From contig CM060887.1 in the NCBI GenBank assembly GCA_030762935.1, forward strand, positions 16,112,501-16,176,500: a DNA stretch of 64,000 nt, read 5' to 3'. Below the pieces are notes generated by a model that saw only the letters and a list, made by a program, of their open reading frames with translations, searched no databases and had not been told where the DNA came from. Positions 55,231-64,000 of this stretch are shown piece after piece. The translations under genes and the position numbers were made by a program. The DNA is from Hymenopus coronatus. Lineage: Eukaryota; Arthropoda; Insecta; Mantodea; Hymenopodidae. Numbering within the stretch: position 1 is the stretch's first letter; each line of letters begins with the position of its first letter.

Positions 55231-56653
55231 ATTTGAAATTTAGTTGTCGATTTTGTAACACTACATCACTTACTTTTTTATTTCGGAAAACATGTTTTAG
55301 AAGCCATGTGCTTCCATTGTCAATTCCTTTGGTCGACTGCCGGCATCCCTTGCTGTGGTGGTTGTCTCTGTCCCTGGTGGTGGTTTGATGAACCTCTGAA
55401 TGAGTAGATCGCCTGGCGGGATTTCAAAATTGAAAACCCGGTTCTTGTTTTTCCAAATATATGTGTTTTCCCAAACTTTTAATTCTGTCTTCCTTGTGAT
55501 GTTTTTGAGGATTTTTGGGCTTCTATTTATAGTGTGATTCTCTTTCCAAAAATGCCAAGCTACTGCAGATTTGTCTTCTTGTTTGAGTTTAATATTTCTG
55601 TGGTGTTCTTTTGCCCTTGTTTTTATATTTCCTTTTGTTTGGCCGATGTAGATTTTTTCACAGTCATTACAGCTGAACTGATATATTCCTGGTTTGTTTT
55701 CTTGTGGGATATCATCTTTTAATTTAGAATTTAAAATGTTTTTTATAGAGTAATTGTTTTTAGGGGCTAGAATGATGTTATGTCGTTTGAAGATCCTCTG
55801 GAATTTGTAGAAAGTTGTAGGGTGGTATGTAAACTTCTTGTAGATCTTGTTTTCTTTCTGGTTATGAGTGAGTGTGCGTGCTGACTTCTTTAATTTTTCT
55901 TTCTATTGTTGGCCTTATTAACTTTTTTGTACACCAGTTCTGCCCGAAATCCATTCTCTGTAGCTATGTCCAATATTTTAGTAAGTTCACATTGGTATTC
56001 TGTTTTGCCCATAGGTACATTTACCAATCTGTGTGTAAGGCTGTTGAGTAAAGCATGCTGATGGGGAATGGGATTGTAACTCTTTTGTTTTATATAGCTG
56101 TTGGTGTGGGTAGGTTTTCTGTAGATGCCAAATATAAGGTGATTATTAGTTTTGAGATTTTTAGGTTGAGGAATGGTAGTTGTCCATCACATTCCTTCTC
56201 CATTGTGAACTTTATAGACTTTTCTTGCATATTTAGGAGTTTTAGTGCATCTTCTAGGTGTTTTTCTGGGACTATTGCAAAGATGTCTTATACATAGCGG
56301 TACCATATTTTGAACATCCAGGGGAATGCCTTTTTAATCCTAGTTTCCATAGTGCTCATGAAGAGATCTGCTAATATTGGTGACAGCGGGCTGCCCATTG
56401 CTAAACCAGATGTTTGTTTGTAATATTTCCCGTTAAATGTGAAAAAATTTTGATTTATGCACAGATTCGTTAATATGATGTATTCTCGGACTTCTTCTGT
56501 TTTCCCTATTGCAAGTAAACAGTTTTTGATGTGGGATTATATACTTTCTGTAGGTATGCTTGGAAACAGAGCAGTAACATCAAAGGACACTAACATATCG
56601 GTTTTTTCTAATTCTATGTCTTTAATTTTATCGATCAGATCTAGAGAGTTTTT
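55231..56653 (-). pseudogene. Penelope-like RT plus GIY-YIG, left arm
   Basis: Minus-strand order is TDMLVSFDVTALFPSIPTES (RT motif A region), LAMGSPLSPILADLFMSTME (motif B), YRYV-stop-DIFAIVPEKHLE (motif C, where YVDD has become YV-stop-D), QLPFLNLKISK, then ENGFRAELVYKKVNKAK and the endonuclease KPGIYQFSCNDCEKIYIGQT, KTRAKEHHRNIKLKQEDKSA, AWHFWKENHTINRSPKIL. Both halves of the GIY..YIG signature and the downstream R, H and E residues are present. The RT N-terminus is missing. The single stop in motif C kills the polymerase. Confidence 0.88.
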
Positions 56654-56674
56654 AAATTTGAAACAGCCAGTATA

Positions 56675-58096
56675 AAAAACTCTCTAAATCTGATCGATAA
56701 AATTAAAGACATAAAATTAGAACAAACCGATATGTTAGTGTCCTTTGATGTTACTGCTCTGTTTCCAAGCATACCTACAGAAAGCATATAATCCCACATC
56801 AAAAACTGGTTACTTGCAATAGGGAAAACAACAGAAGTAGTCCGAGAATACATCATATTAACGAATCTGTGCATAAATCAAAATTTTTTCACATTTAACG
56901 GGAAATATTACAAACATCTGGTTTAGCTATGGGCAGCCCGCTGTCACCAATATTAGCAGATCTCTTCATGAGCACTATGGAAACTAGGATTAAAAAGGCA
57001 TTCCCCTGGATGTTCAAAATATGGTACCGCTATGTATAAGACATCTTTGCAATAGTCCCAGAAAAACACCTAGAAGATGCACTAAAACTCCTAAATATGC
57101 AAGAAAAGTCTATAAAGTTCACAATGGAGAAGGAATGTGATGGACAACTACCATTCCTCAACCTAAAAATCTCAAAACTAATTATCACCTTATATTTGGC
57201 ATCTACAGAAAACCTACTCACACCAACAGCTATATAAAACAAGAGTTACAATCCCATTCCCCATCAGCATGCTTTACTCAACAGCCTTACACACAGATTG
57301 GTAAATGTACCAATGGGCAAAACAGAATACCAATGTGAACTTACTAAAATATTGGACATAGCTACAGAGAATGGATTTCGGGCAGAACTGGTGTACAAAA
57401 AAGTTAATAAGGCCAAAAATAGAAAGAAAAATTAAAGAAGTCAGCATGCACACTCACTCATAACCAGAAAGAAAACAAGATCTACAAGAAGTTTACATTC
57501 CACCCTACAACTTTCTACAAATTCCAGAGGATCTTCAAACGACATAACATCATTCTAGCCCCTAAAAACAATTACTCTATAAAAAACATTTTAAATTCTA
57601 AATTAAAAGATGATATCCCACAAGAAAACAAACCAGGAATATATCAGTTCAGCTGTAATGACTGTGAAAAAATCTACATCGGCCAAACAAAAGGAAATAT
57701 AAAAACAAGGGCAAAAGAACACCACAGAAATATTAAACTCAAACAAGAAGACAAATCTGCAGTAGCTTGGCATTTTTGGAAAGAGAATCACACTATAAAT
57801 AGAAGCCCAAAAATCCTCAAAAACATCACAAGGAAGACAGAATTAAAAGTTTGGGAAAACACATATATTTGGAAAAACAAGAACCGGGTTTTCAATTTTG
57901 AAATCCCGCCAGGCGATCTACTCATTCAGAGGTTCATCAAACCACCACCAGGGACAGAGACAACCACCACAGCAAGGGATGCCGGCAGTCGACCAAAGGA
58001 ATTGACAATGGAAGCACATGGCTTCTGAAACATGTTTTCCGAAATAAAAAAGTAAAGTGATGTAGTGTTACAAAATCGACTCAACTAAATTTCAAA
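56675..58096 (+). pseudogene. Penelope-like RT plus GIY-YIG, right arm
   Basis: Near-identical inverted copy of the left arm. It shares the same stop codon in RT motif C (TAA at about 57036-57038). It has its own 4-base deletion near 56912 (TTACAAACATCTGG versus TTACAAACAAACATCTGG), which breaks the frame just before motif B. The GIY-YIG domain (57627-57790) is intact in sequence. Both arms therefore descend from one already defective template. Confidence 0.88.
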
Positions 58097-58108
58097 TAGT
58101 TTCCCCTT

Positions 58109-58738
58109 GTTTAAAACATTTTTCTTTTGCTCTGTCCATTTACCATTGTTAGCCTTGCCCCTAAATCAAATTCTTTACAACTTCTAGTGCATTTCCCTCT
58201 AAGCTTGTTCCCCTTTATAGGTACCCAAATTTTGTATTTACTTTTCTGTGCCTTCTGACCCCAATCTGCAGTATTTCTGTTGCTTGTATTGCTTTCTTTA
58301 AACCTCCAATTGTAAATGCCATTGCTATGAAATCTCTGCAAAAAGAAAATCTATTGATGGACAGTGCCTGGTTTCTTTCCCTTTTTGTCATCTATGAACA
58401 ATTAATGAGATTTTATTTGCACCACTGTCAGGCCAGTTATATTCTTTACCCAGTCCATTACTTTGTTGGTCATCTTAATAGAAATTTATGCCAAATTTAT
58501 TGTTATACATTCTCTGAATTAGTCCTGCTATCCTGCCACTTACCCCCTTTTCTCTTTGTTACATGGTGCCTTTCTTTTGATAGTATCGACCTCTTCTTCT
58601 AGGTCTGCAACCTTTCCTAGCTAAATTTTATCTACACAGAAAAGAAATACAGTAGCTAGAGTGGCATTTTATGTTTTAAACATCATTAGGAAACCCATAA
58701 GTAACTTCATTTTGTGAAATTCAAAATGTTTGGAGCTT
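58109..58738. other. Unrecognised DNA right of the Penelope palindrome
   Basis: A continuation of the T/C-rich sequence seen left of the palindrome. No gene recognised. Confidence 0.4.
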
Positions 58739-58925
58739 GCCTGTGGGGTAGGGGGATAGTATGTCTGCTTCACATTCAAGATGTTTGGAGTTCAAATCTC
58801 ACTTGGGGTGAGTTGTCTGCACAAGGTTTTTTTTTTATGCTGAGAAGACGAATACTTTCATTTGAGTATTATTTCACTGATTCCATTCGTCTGATGTGAA
58901 CAACCAGGTTAAAGGACAGTAAACT
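58739..58925 (+). mobile_element. SINE3 copy e
   Basis: Head GTGGGGTAGGGGGATAGTAT with GGAGTTCAAATCTC (B box). Body CTGAGAAGACGAATACTTTC and ATTTGAGTATTATTTCAC. Tail GAACAACCAGGTTAAAGGAC. Confidence 0.8.
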
Positions 58926-60194
58926 ATGGGGGGGGGGGGTATTGGAGGTCTTAAAAATTATTTAACCTACATAAAAGTGGTCAATAAAATCTATTTCTTT
59001 ATTCTTGCTTCACGAAAATATAATAGTTTTGGTTCAAACTCTTTCTGCATTGGTAGAGGTTCCTTGGATTCTCAGACCTTTAGCTTGGCATTTGTTTAAT
59101 GCTTAAGCTCATTTAAAGGGGGACAATTTGGAGTATTCATGCCAAGAACTTTTTCCCCTCTTGGTTTTCAGTTCTCCCATCCTGGCTAGTGGTTCTTTTA
59201 TACTGAAGGTAACATATTCCATGTACTATAAAGCAGAAAGAAAGTAGCTGGTTCCCTTCTCTGAAATAAAATTGCTTTTGGAGACTTTTTCTTTCCTTCC
59301 ACAAAAATGCAGCCTTAAAAATCACAAGAAAAATATCATGAACTCATTTATTTTGAGGGTTAGAACCTCAGCTTAGAGGAAGACAAAAGGAAAAAGTATG
59401 TGATATGAAGAATTGAAACTTAGGAAAGAATAGGTGAATATGGCTTCTGACAAATAGACTGGAGATTCTGAATAAAATTGGCATGAACTGTAAAGAAAGA
59501 GCTTGGTAATCTTGGCAACTAGCTTCTTTAATTCTGCCAGAGAAAATTTGGGAACAGAATATCCAGCATCCATTTGGAGAATTTGGTAAACGTTTCCAGT
59601 ATGAGAATAGTGGTGATAAAGAGGAAGAATAACACTTCAGGTTGCTGCTTACATAGCATTGCTAACACAGAAGGCAAACATCTAAAATATTTGAATGGGG
59701 ATAATTGACAACTATGACGAGTATGAGTAACAAAAATGTTGACATGGAAAGCAAGGCAAGATACCTCTGCAAATCTGAGTTGTACTTGAACAGGACACTT
59801 TTAATAAAATGTAAATTCCTGTGAACCGTAGGGAAGAGAGTCATTAGTTGTGTGTGTATTGTTAATATTGTGTTGGAGAGAGAGAGAAGAGCATTTGAAA
59901 CATGCATATGAATATATGACAGATTAAAATAATTGATACTGTTTTAAAGTGAGGATAAAATGTATTGAAAATGAAGTGGTTGGGCACTAGAAATTAATGC
60001 TTTATAAGGATAAATTGGGTTAATATTCAGCGAAAGACCATAATTTATGCTACACAAGATAAATGAAAAATGTGCAGAAGAGTGGAAGACGTAGGGATTT
60101 TTGGTTAAGTACTTTTCCTTGGACAGAAAATTGTCATTTTCACTGCCTCTTTTTTTTTTTTTCTTTTCTTCCCTCCCCTTCTCTTTAGCACATA
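58926..60194. other. Intron DNA, nothing recognised
   Basis: A G-run lies at 58929-58939 and a short (GA) patch near 59877. No exon or known repeat. Confidence 0.45.
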
Positions 60195-61305
60195 TGTACA
60201 AGTACATATTAGAGAAGGTATTGTTCCACTATACGATTTGATACCGAGATCTTCCGCAAATGTTTTGAGACTCCTAGAATAAAAAATAAAGCATTTTTAG
60301 AAAAAGGTCAGTCTGTCTGTGGACCACATAACTGAAAAACGAACAGCCTGTTACTTAACAAACTTGGTATTTAATTTAAGTATCTCCCAATTATACCACA
60401 CAAAAATTTTGAAGAAAATCCTTGTATTCTGAACTACGCTTTACATGGAAAAGTTTTTGAAAAGTTTTTTTCTTCTCAAAAATGGCCTTAATGATTTTGA
60501 GTAAAATATCTTATATTAAGAAATATTTATATTGCAAATAGAATGTAGTCCTCTGAAGTCCTCTTCATTGTTGATGACTTTTTAGTAATTGGTAAACTGT
60601 AAGAGCTAGACAAAAACTTACTATGTACACAAAAAATGTAGATCTTGTCAAAACACACAATTTATATCCTTTTCAATTTTATTGTAGAGCTTCTGATTGT
60701 TATTGGCTTCAATTTTAAGTTGCCCTCCATGGTGTAATGGTTACCATGTTAGCTTAGTATACCCAAGGTTGCAGGTTCAAACCCGGCGGAGGACAGTAGA
60801 TTTTTGGTATAAAAATCTTTAGCATGGCTTCCTTTGGAAGGGAAGTAAAGCCATTGGCCCCATGTCATAGATTTACAACACATAGAGGAACCTCAAGCCT
60901 GATAGAGTCCTCTAAACAAAATTAAGTGGTTTTTCATGCCCAATACAGAATGGGATGCTGAGAACCACAGCAGTCAAAGAGCATCCGTAAATAAAACTCC
61001 ATTTTCAATTTTAAAATACTTACACTTTTCTTAAACAGGGTGTTGTCATATTTCTGTTGTTTTACTCCTGATCATGGAAAGATAACCAAATTTCAGGAAC
61101 ACTTGCCATGCGGCTGCTTTTAAAATATTTGACTTTCGATGCAGCCTAGTATATTCTCTTATTTATCTACTTATTCAGAACTAAGGAATAAGTTTAATGA
61201 TGTTAATATTTATCTTGATAGTAAGTTATAGTTAAAAGAATAGTCTAAAAGAATAGTTTGTTTGCAGAGTGGATAGAGATGTGAATGGAACATATCATAA
61301 TTTTT
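60195..61305 (+). mobile_element. Family A repeat, plus copy split by SINE1
   Basis: It starts ACATATTAGAGAAGGTATTG and includes TTTGATACCGAGATCTTCC, GTCAGTCTGTCTGTGGACC and CTCAAAAATGGCCTTAATGA, with the SINE1 at 60719-61003 inside. It resumes with TACACTTTTCTTAAACAGGG and ends GATGTGAATGGAACATATCA. Confidence 0.8.
60719..61003 (+). mobile_element. SINE1 copy h with 11-bp target duplication
   Basis: Full-length: head TTGCCCTCCATGGTGTAATG, B box GGTTCAAACCCGG, tail GAGCATCCGTAAATAAAACTC. It is flanked by TTCAATTTTAA at 60708-60718 and 61004-61014. It is inserted in a family A copy, giving a clean relative age. Several consensus CpGs are now TG or CA (CATGTCATAGATTTACAACA). Confidence 0.95.
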
Positions 61306-61690
61306 TTCTATCATGTATTCTGTGTGTATGGACAGCATAACTTAAAAACGAAAAGTCTGTTAAATACCAAATTGGTATTTAAGTTTATCATCTTTCAAAG
61401 GAAACTCCCTGCCCTGAAATACCCTTTACAAGGAAGATTTTTTGACAGTTCTGTTTTTTTATAAAAAATGGCTTAAAATAGCATATGCTTAATATATTTA
61501 TTACAAATGAAATGTATCTCTTGAATTTTCTGGAAATAGCCTCTGAAAACCTCTTCATTCTGAAGGACTAACTTTTGTATAGCTGCTAAAACTAACTTGC
61601 TAATAAAAAAAAAAAAAAAAAAAAGTAGATCTTGTCGCACTATTTGTCTGAAATTGTACTGTTGGTAAGCAGATGGTTGCTAGCTTTTTG

Positions 61691-61694
<4 letters not shown>

Positions 61695-61753
<59 letters not shown>
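61695..61753. repeat. (TC)n microsatellite
   Basis: ~29 uninterrupted TC units, immediately 5' of the Penelope fragment. Confidence 0.95.
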
Positions 61754-61754
<1 letters not shown>

Positions 61755-61785
61755 AAACATTCTATATTGCTATTCTAGTATAAAC

Positions 61786-62187
61786 AGATGTACTGTTATT
61801 GCAACCCAACCTCACACCAACTGGCTGCCTTCAGAAGCTTGATCCAACGGTTATACAGTGTCCCGTTGAGCAAGGAGGAATTTCAAAAAGAACAAGTGTA
61901 TATTTTAGAAGTAGCAATGGAAAATGGATTCAACCCTGACCTCATTAGGAACATGATCAAAAAGAAAGAAAAACTCAAAGAAATTGCGTTAAATACAACT
62001 CTAACACCTCTTTCAAACAATGATTGGAAATACAAAAAATTCACTTATAAAAAAATTCAAAAAAATCTTCAAAAAACTCGAAATAAAACTAGCTCCACAA
62101 AACAAATTCAACCTGAAGAACATTCTGAATAACCCCCTTAAGAATACAATTCAAAACACACTGAAATCCGGAATCTATTTCACTATT
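61786..62187 (+). pseudogene. Penelope-like element fragment (RT-endonuclease linker region)
   Basis: It reads HQLAAFRSLIQRLYSVPLSK, EEFQKEQVYILEVAMENGFN, PDLIRNMIKKKEKLKEIALN and, after a frame change, KLAPQNKFNLKNILNNPLKN ... LKSGIYFTI. This is the region between the RT and the GIY-YIG domain, ending exactly at the GIY motif. The corresponding part of the palindromic copies reads NSLTHRLVNVPMGKTEYQCE and ATENGFRAELV, so this is a related but different subfamily. Truncated at both ends. Confidence 0.8.
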
Positions 62188-62330
62188 GTTTTAGCCTAGT
62201 GTATTCTATTATTTCCCTTCTACTTAAAAGAAGGGATTGATTAGCATGAAGTAGACAAAAGAATAAGCTTTTTAACAATTTGTTAGAAATGTAGAGAAAC
62301 TTATGTGAATGGAACACATCAGATTTTTAG

Positions 62331-63239
62331 TTTATTTAGCAGTGGTGGTATCATGTGCATGAATTATTATTTGAAGTAATACAGTTCCAATTCAGTAAAA
62401 AAGATGAAATAATAAAAACAAAGAAATGAAAATTATGCATTGTTGTCCAGTTGCATAGACAAATGTGTTATTCTTAGGGAGTGCTTGCACTTCAGCTAGC
62501 TGGCACATCATTTACATTTATTCCTCACTTAAACATTGCATTTCTGCCATTCCACTATGTCACTAAAAGTGTTGCTCTTTAACAAAACAAAAGCACAATT
62601 ATCTTGGTGCACAGGCAACAAACTTTGAACACCTTATTTGCTATCGGTACACATATAGAATTAACATCTTAAGCCATTACGAAAACAACAGGGCCAGTAA
62701 CACACTACTGCAATCAAATAGTACAGAAGGATCTCACCTGATAGGAATGGAGGATAATCACATTGCTAAATATTGGCCCCAATGGAGAAGGAATCTTTGA
62801 TGTCCTAGAAAGAGATGGAAGATTGAGCTGTGGTTTCCGAGCACAAAACTGTTAAACCCAAATTGTATAGTTCTATCCAACGATGCACCTGAAGTGTGGT
62901 CTTCTGGTGCCCTTCATGAGCCAAACTTTTATTTTGAGTATTTCTAATTTTAAACCTAATTTAACGACAAAATTACTGCCTTCCGAATATCTTCCTAGTA
63001 TATACCCATAATCATGAAACTTGCTTTTGTACACTCTGTACTCAATTTTGCCCTCAACGAATAGATCTCAATTGTTGGAAATCAAGTCACTTTAATCCCA
63101 GCAAAGCTAACCCATAGCAAACGAAGTAGTCAGGTTTTTAAACAAACCTTCGCTAAAACTTGAGAGATTGCAAATGTAGGCTCAGTTGTGTGTCTTGTTT
63201 TGAATGGATGTTCCTAGTATAATATGGCTAAGAGACTAC
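62331..63239. other. Intron or intergenic DNA, nothing recognised
   Basis: No exon or known repeat seen. Confidence 0.4.
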
Positions 63240-63720
63240 TTCTATTCTTATGTCTTCTATAAAAGGGCTTAAATTTTCACCAAATTGTTGCTAGACATGT
63301 TGAAAAAATTTCTAGAATTTAGATTCTCAATTATATAGGATCTACAATTGTCTGAATGTTTTATGCTTCAGTTTGATGAAAGTACTGATATTTGTGATAT
63401 TGGACAATTGCTTATTAGAATGGTCTTTCATCACTTAACAGAGGAATTTTTAAAAGTGCTGCCACTTCATTAGCATACTATGGGAGAAGACATTTAATGT
63501 ATTCCTGGAATTTACTAAAAGTAGTAATATTCCATTCTCTAAATTTGTTACTATAGCAGATATAATGACATGTTATTCTTTCCAGCCTTTAATGTTCATT
63601 TCCAGAATTTATCACTGTATCATCCACCAGGAAGCTGTATGCACAAGGGTTTTGAAGTTCAGCCAGGGGAAACTCTGGAATGATTCTGCAGTCTTCTGGA
63701 TGAGATAAGAGATCTTCTAA
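63240..63720 (+). pseudogene. hAT-type (ZBED5/GTF2IRD2-like) transposase remnant
   Basis: Pieces read FMLQFDESTDICDIGQLLIR, MVFHHLTEEFLKVLPLH, then after shifts NDMLFFPAFNVHFQNLSLYH-like and CMHKGFEVQPGETLE. The motif FDESTDxxDxxQLLIFxRxxxxxFxxxEELL is the first catalytic Asp block of the hAT subgroup domesticated in vertebrates as ZBED5 and GTF2IRD2. Stops and at least two frame changes show that it is dead. The last ~280 bases of the window have no clear motif. Confidence 0.6.
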
Positions 63721-64000
63721 AATCATCGTTCTGACAATTTTATTAAGAACTTAAGATATCATGAATGGATAGAATTTGGTTTATTGGCAGATCCTTAAAA
63801 TTAAATGAGCTAAACATTGCAACATTTCAGCCATGATGAGTATTGTAAATACTTTTTGGAAGAAACTAAACTTATGGATTGCACATTTAAAAAGAAATTC
63901 TCTATCACACTTCCAACTTTGAAATTGGTTGTTTAAACCGTAAGTGTTGGTGAATATGATATAGCTTTTGTCCAGCATCTTAAAATTCTAGTCCAGAATT

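Larger units (their letters stand above)
55175..58108. mobile_element. Penelope-like element: head-to-head palindromic pair in one 12-bp target duplication
   Basis: TAGTTTCCCCTT at 55175-55186 and 58097-58108 encloses two inverted copies. The arms are 55231-56653 (element on minus strand) and 56675-58096 (plus strand), about 1.42 kb each, with a 21-base centre. The minus-strand copy has ~44 extra bases of 3' tail (55187-55230). Both copies are 5'-truncated within the reverse transcriptase and run to the end of the GIY-YIG domain. Confidence 0.9.
61306..62330 (+). mobile_element. Family A repeat, tandem 5'-truncated copy split by Penelope DNA
   Basis: Directly after the previous copy, in the same orientation: TATGGACAGCATAACTTAAA, TTGAATTTTCTGGAAATAGC, CTCTTCATTCTGAAGGACTA up to about 61640. 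Then comes an insertion with a (TC)n array and Penelope sequence. The family A 3' end (GCATGAAGTAGACAAAAGAA, ATGTGAATGGAACACATCAG) resumes from about 62188 to 62325. Confidence 0.78.

Noticed and set aside
55534..55722. Frames of the same protein at 55534-55722 (+) and 57603-57791 (-), and at 56457-56675 (+) and 56641-56874 (-)
   Set aside because: They are shadows on the wrong strand of the two Penelope arms. They appear twice because of the palindrome.

Overview
This is a eukaryotic window, almost certainly from an arthropod and most likely an insect with a large, repeat-rich genome. The evidence is split coding exons with GT/AG splice sites, three conserved animal housekeeping genes whose exons read like insect proteins, AT-rich introns, and dense transposon relics of insect-typical kinds (mariner, Tc1, ITmD37E, piggyBac, hAT, Tigger/pogo, a DUF4817 element, LINE, Penelope and tRNA-derived SINEs). 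I cannot name the species. There are no prokaryotic operons, CRISPR arrays or true RNA genes that I can support.

Only three host genes are visible. (1) 0.9-4.7 kb, + strand: the last two coding exons of BRAP (BRCA1-associated protein, a RING E3 ligase of Ras/MAPK signalling). They are separated by a 3.5 kb intron packed with transposons. (2) 18.2-21.5 kb, - strand: a complete three-exon TMED2/p24 cargo receptor (CHOp24). A piggyBac remnant lies in its larger intron. (3) 37.8 kb, + strand: the promoter region and first coding exon of 14-3-3 epsilon. No further exon is seen in the remaining 26 kb, so the first intron appears to run past the window end.

The rest is mobile DNA in layers. At least three tRNA-derived SINE families (called SINE1, SINE2, SINE3 here) recur, several copies with target-site duplications. 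A ~0.8-0.9 kb non-coding repeat family (called family A) occurs more than ten times, in direct, head-to-head and tail-to-tail arrangements at 5-9, 14.6-15.4, 29-36, 50.6-51.5 and 60-62 kb. A duplicated host segment (10.9 and 14.5 kb) supplies an empty and a filled site for one family A copy, which defines its ends. Penelope-like retroelements with GIY-YIG domains form three structures: a snap-back fragment at 3.4-3.9 kb, a ~1.42 kb-arm palindrome at 55.2-58.1 kb inside one 12-bp target duplication, and a fragment at 61.8 kb.

CpG dinucleotides drop sharply about 0.7 kb after the 14-3-3 epsilon first exon and stay rare to the window end, except in what look like young insertions. This fits gene-body methylation and supports the idea that the 26 kb is one transcribed intron. 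All transposon open frames seen here are broken or partial.
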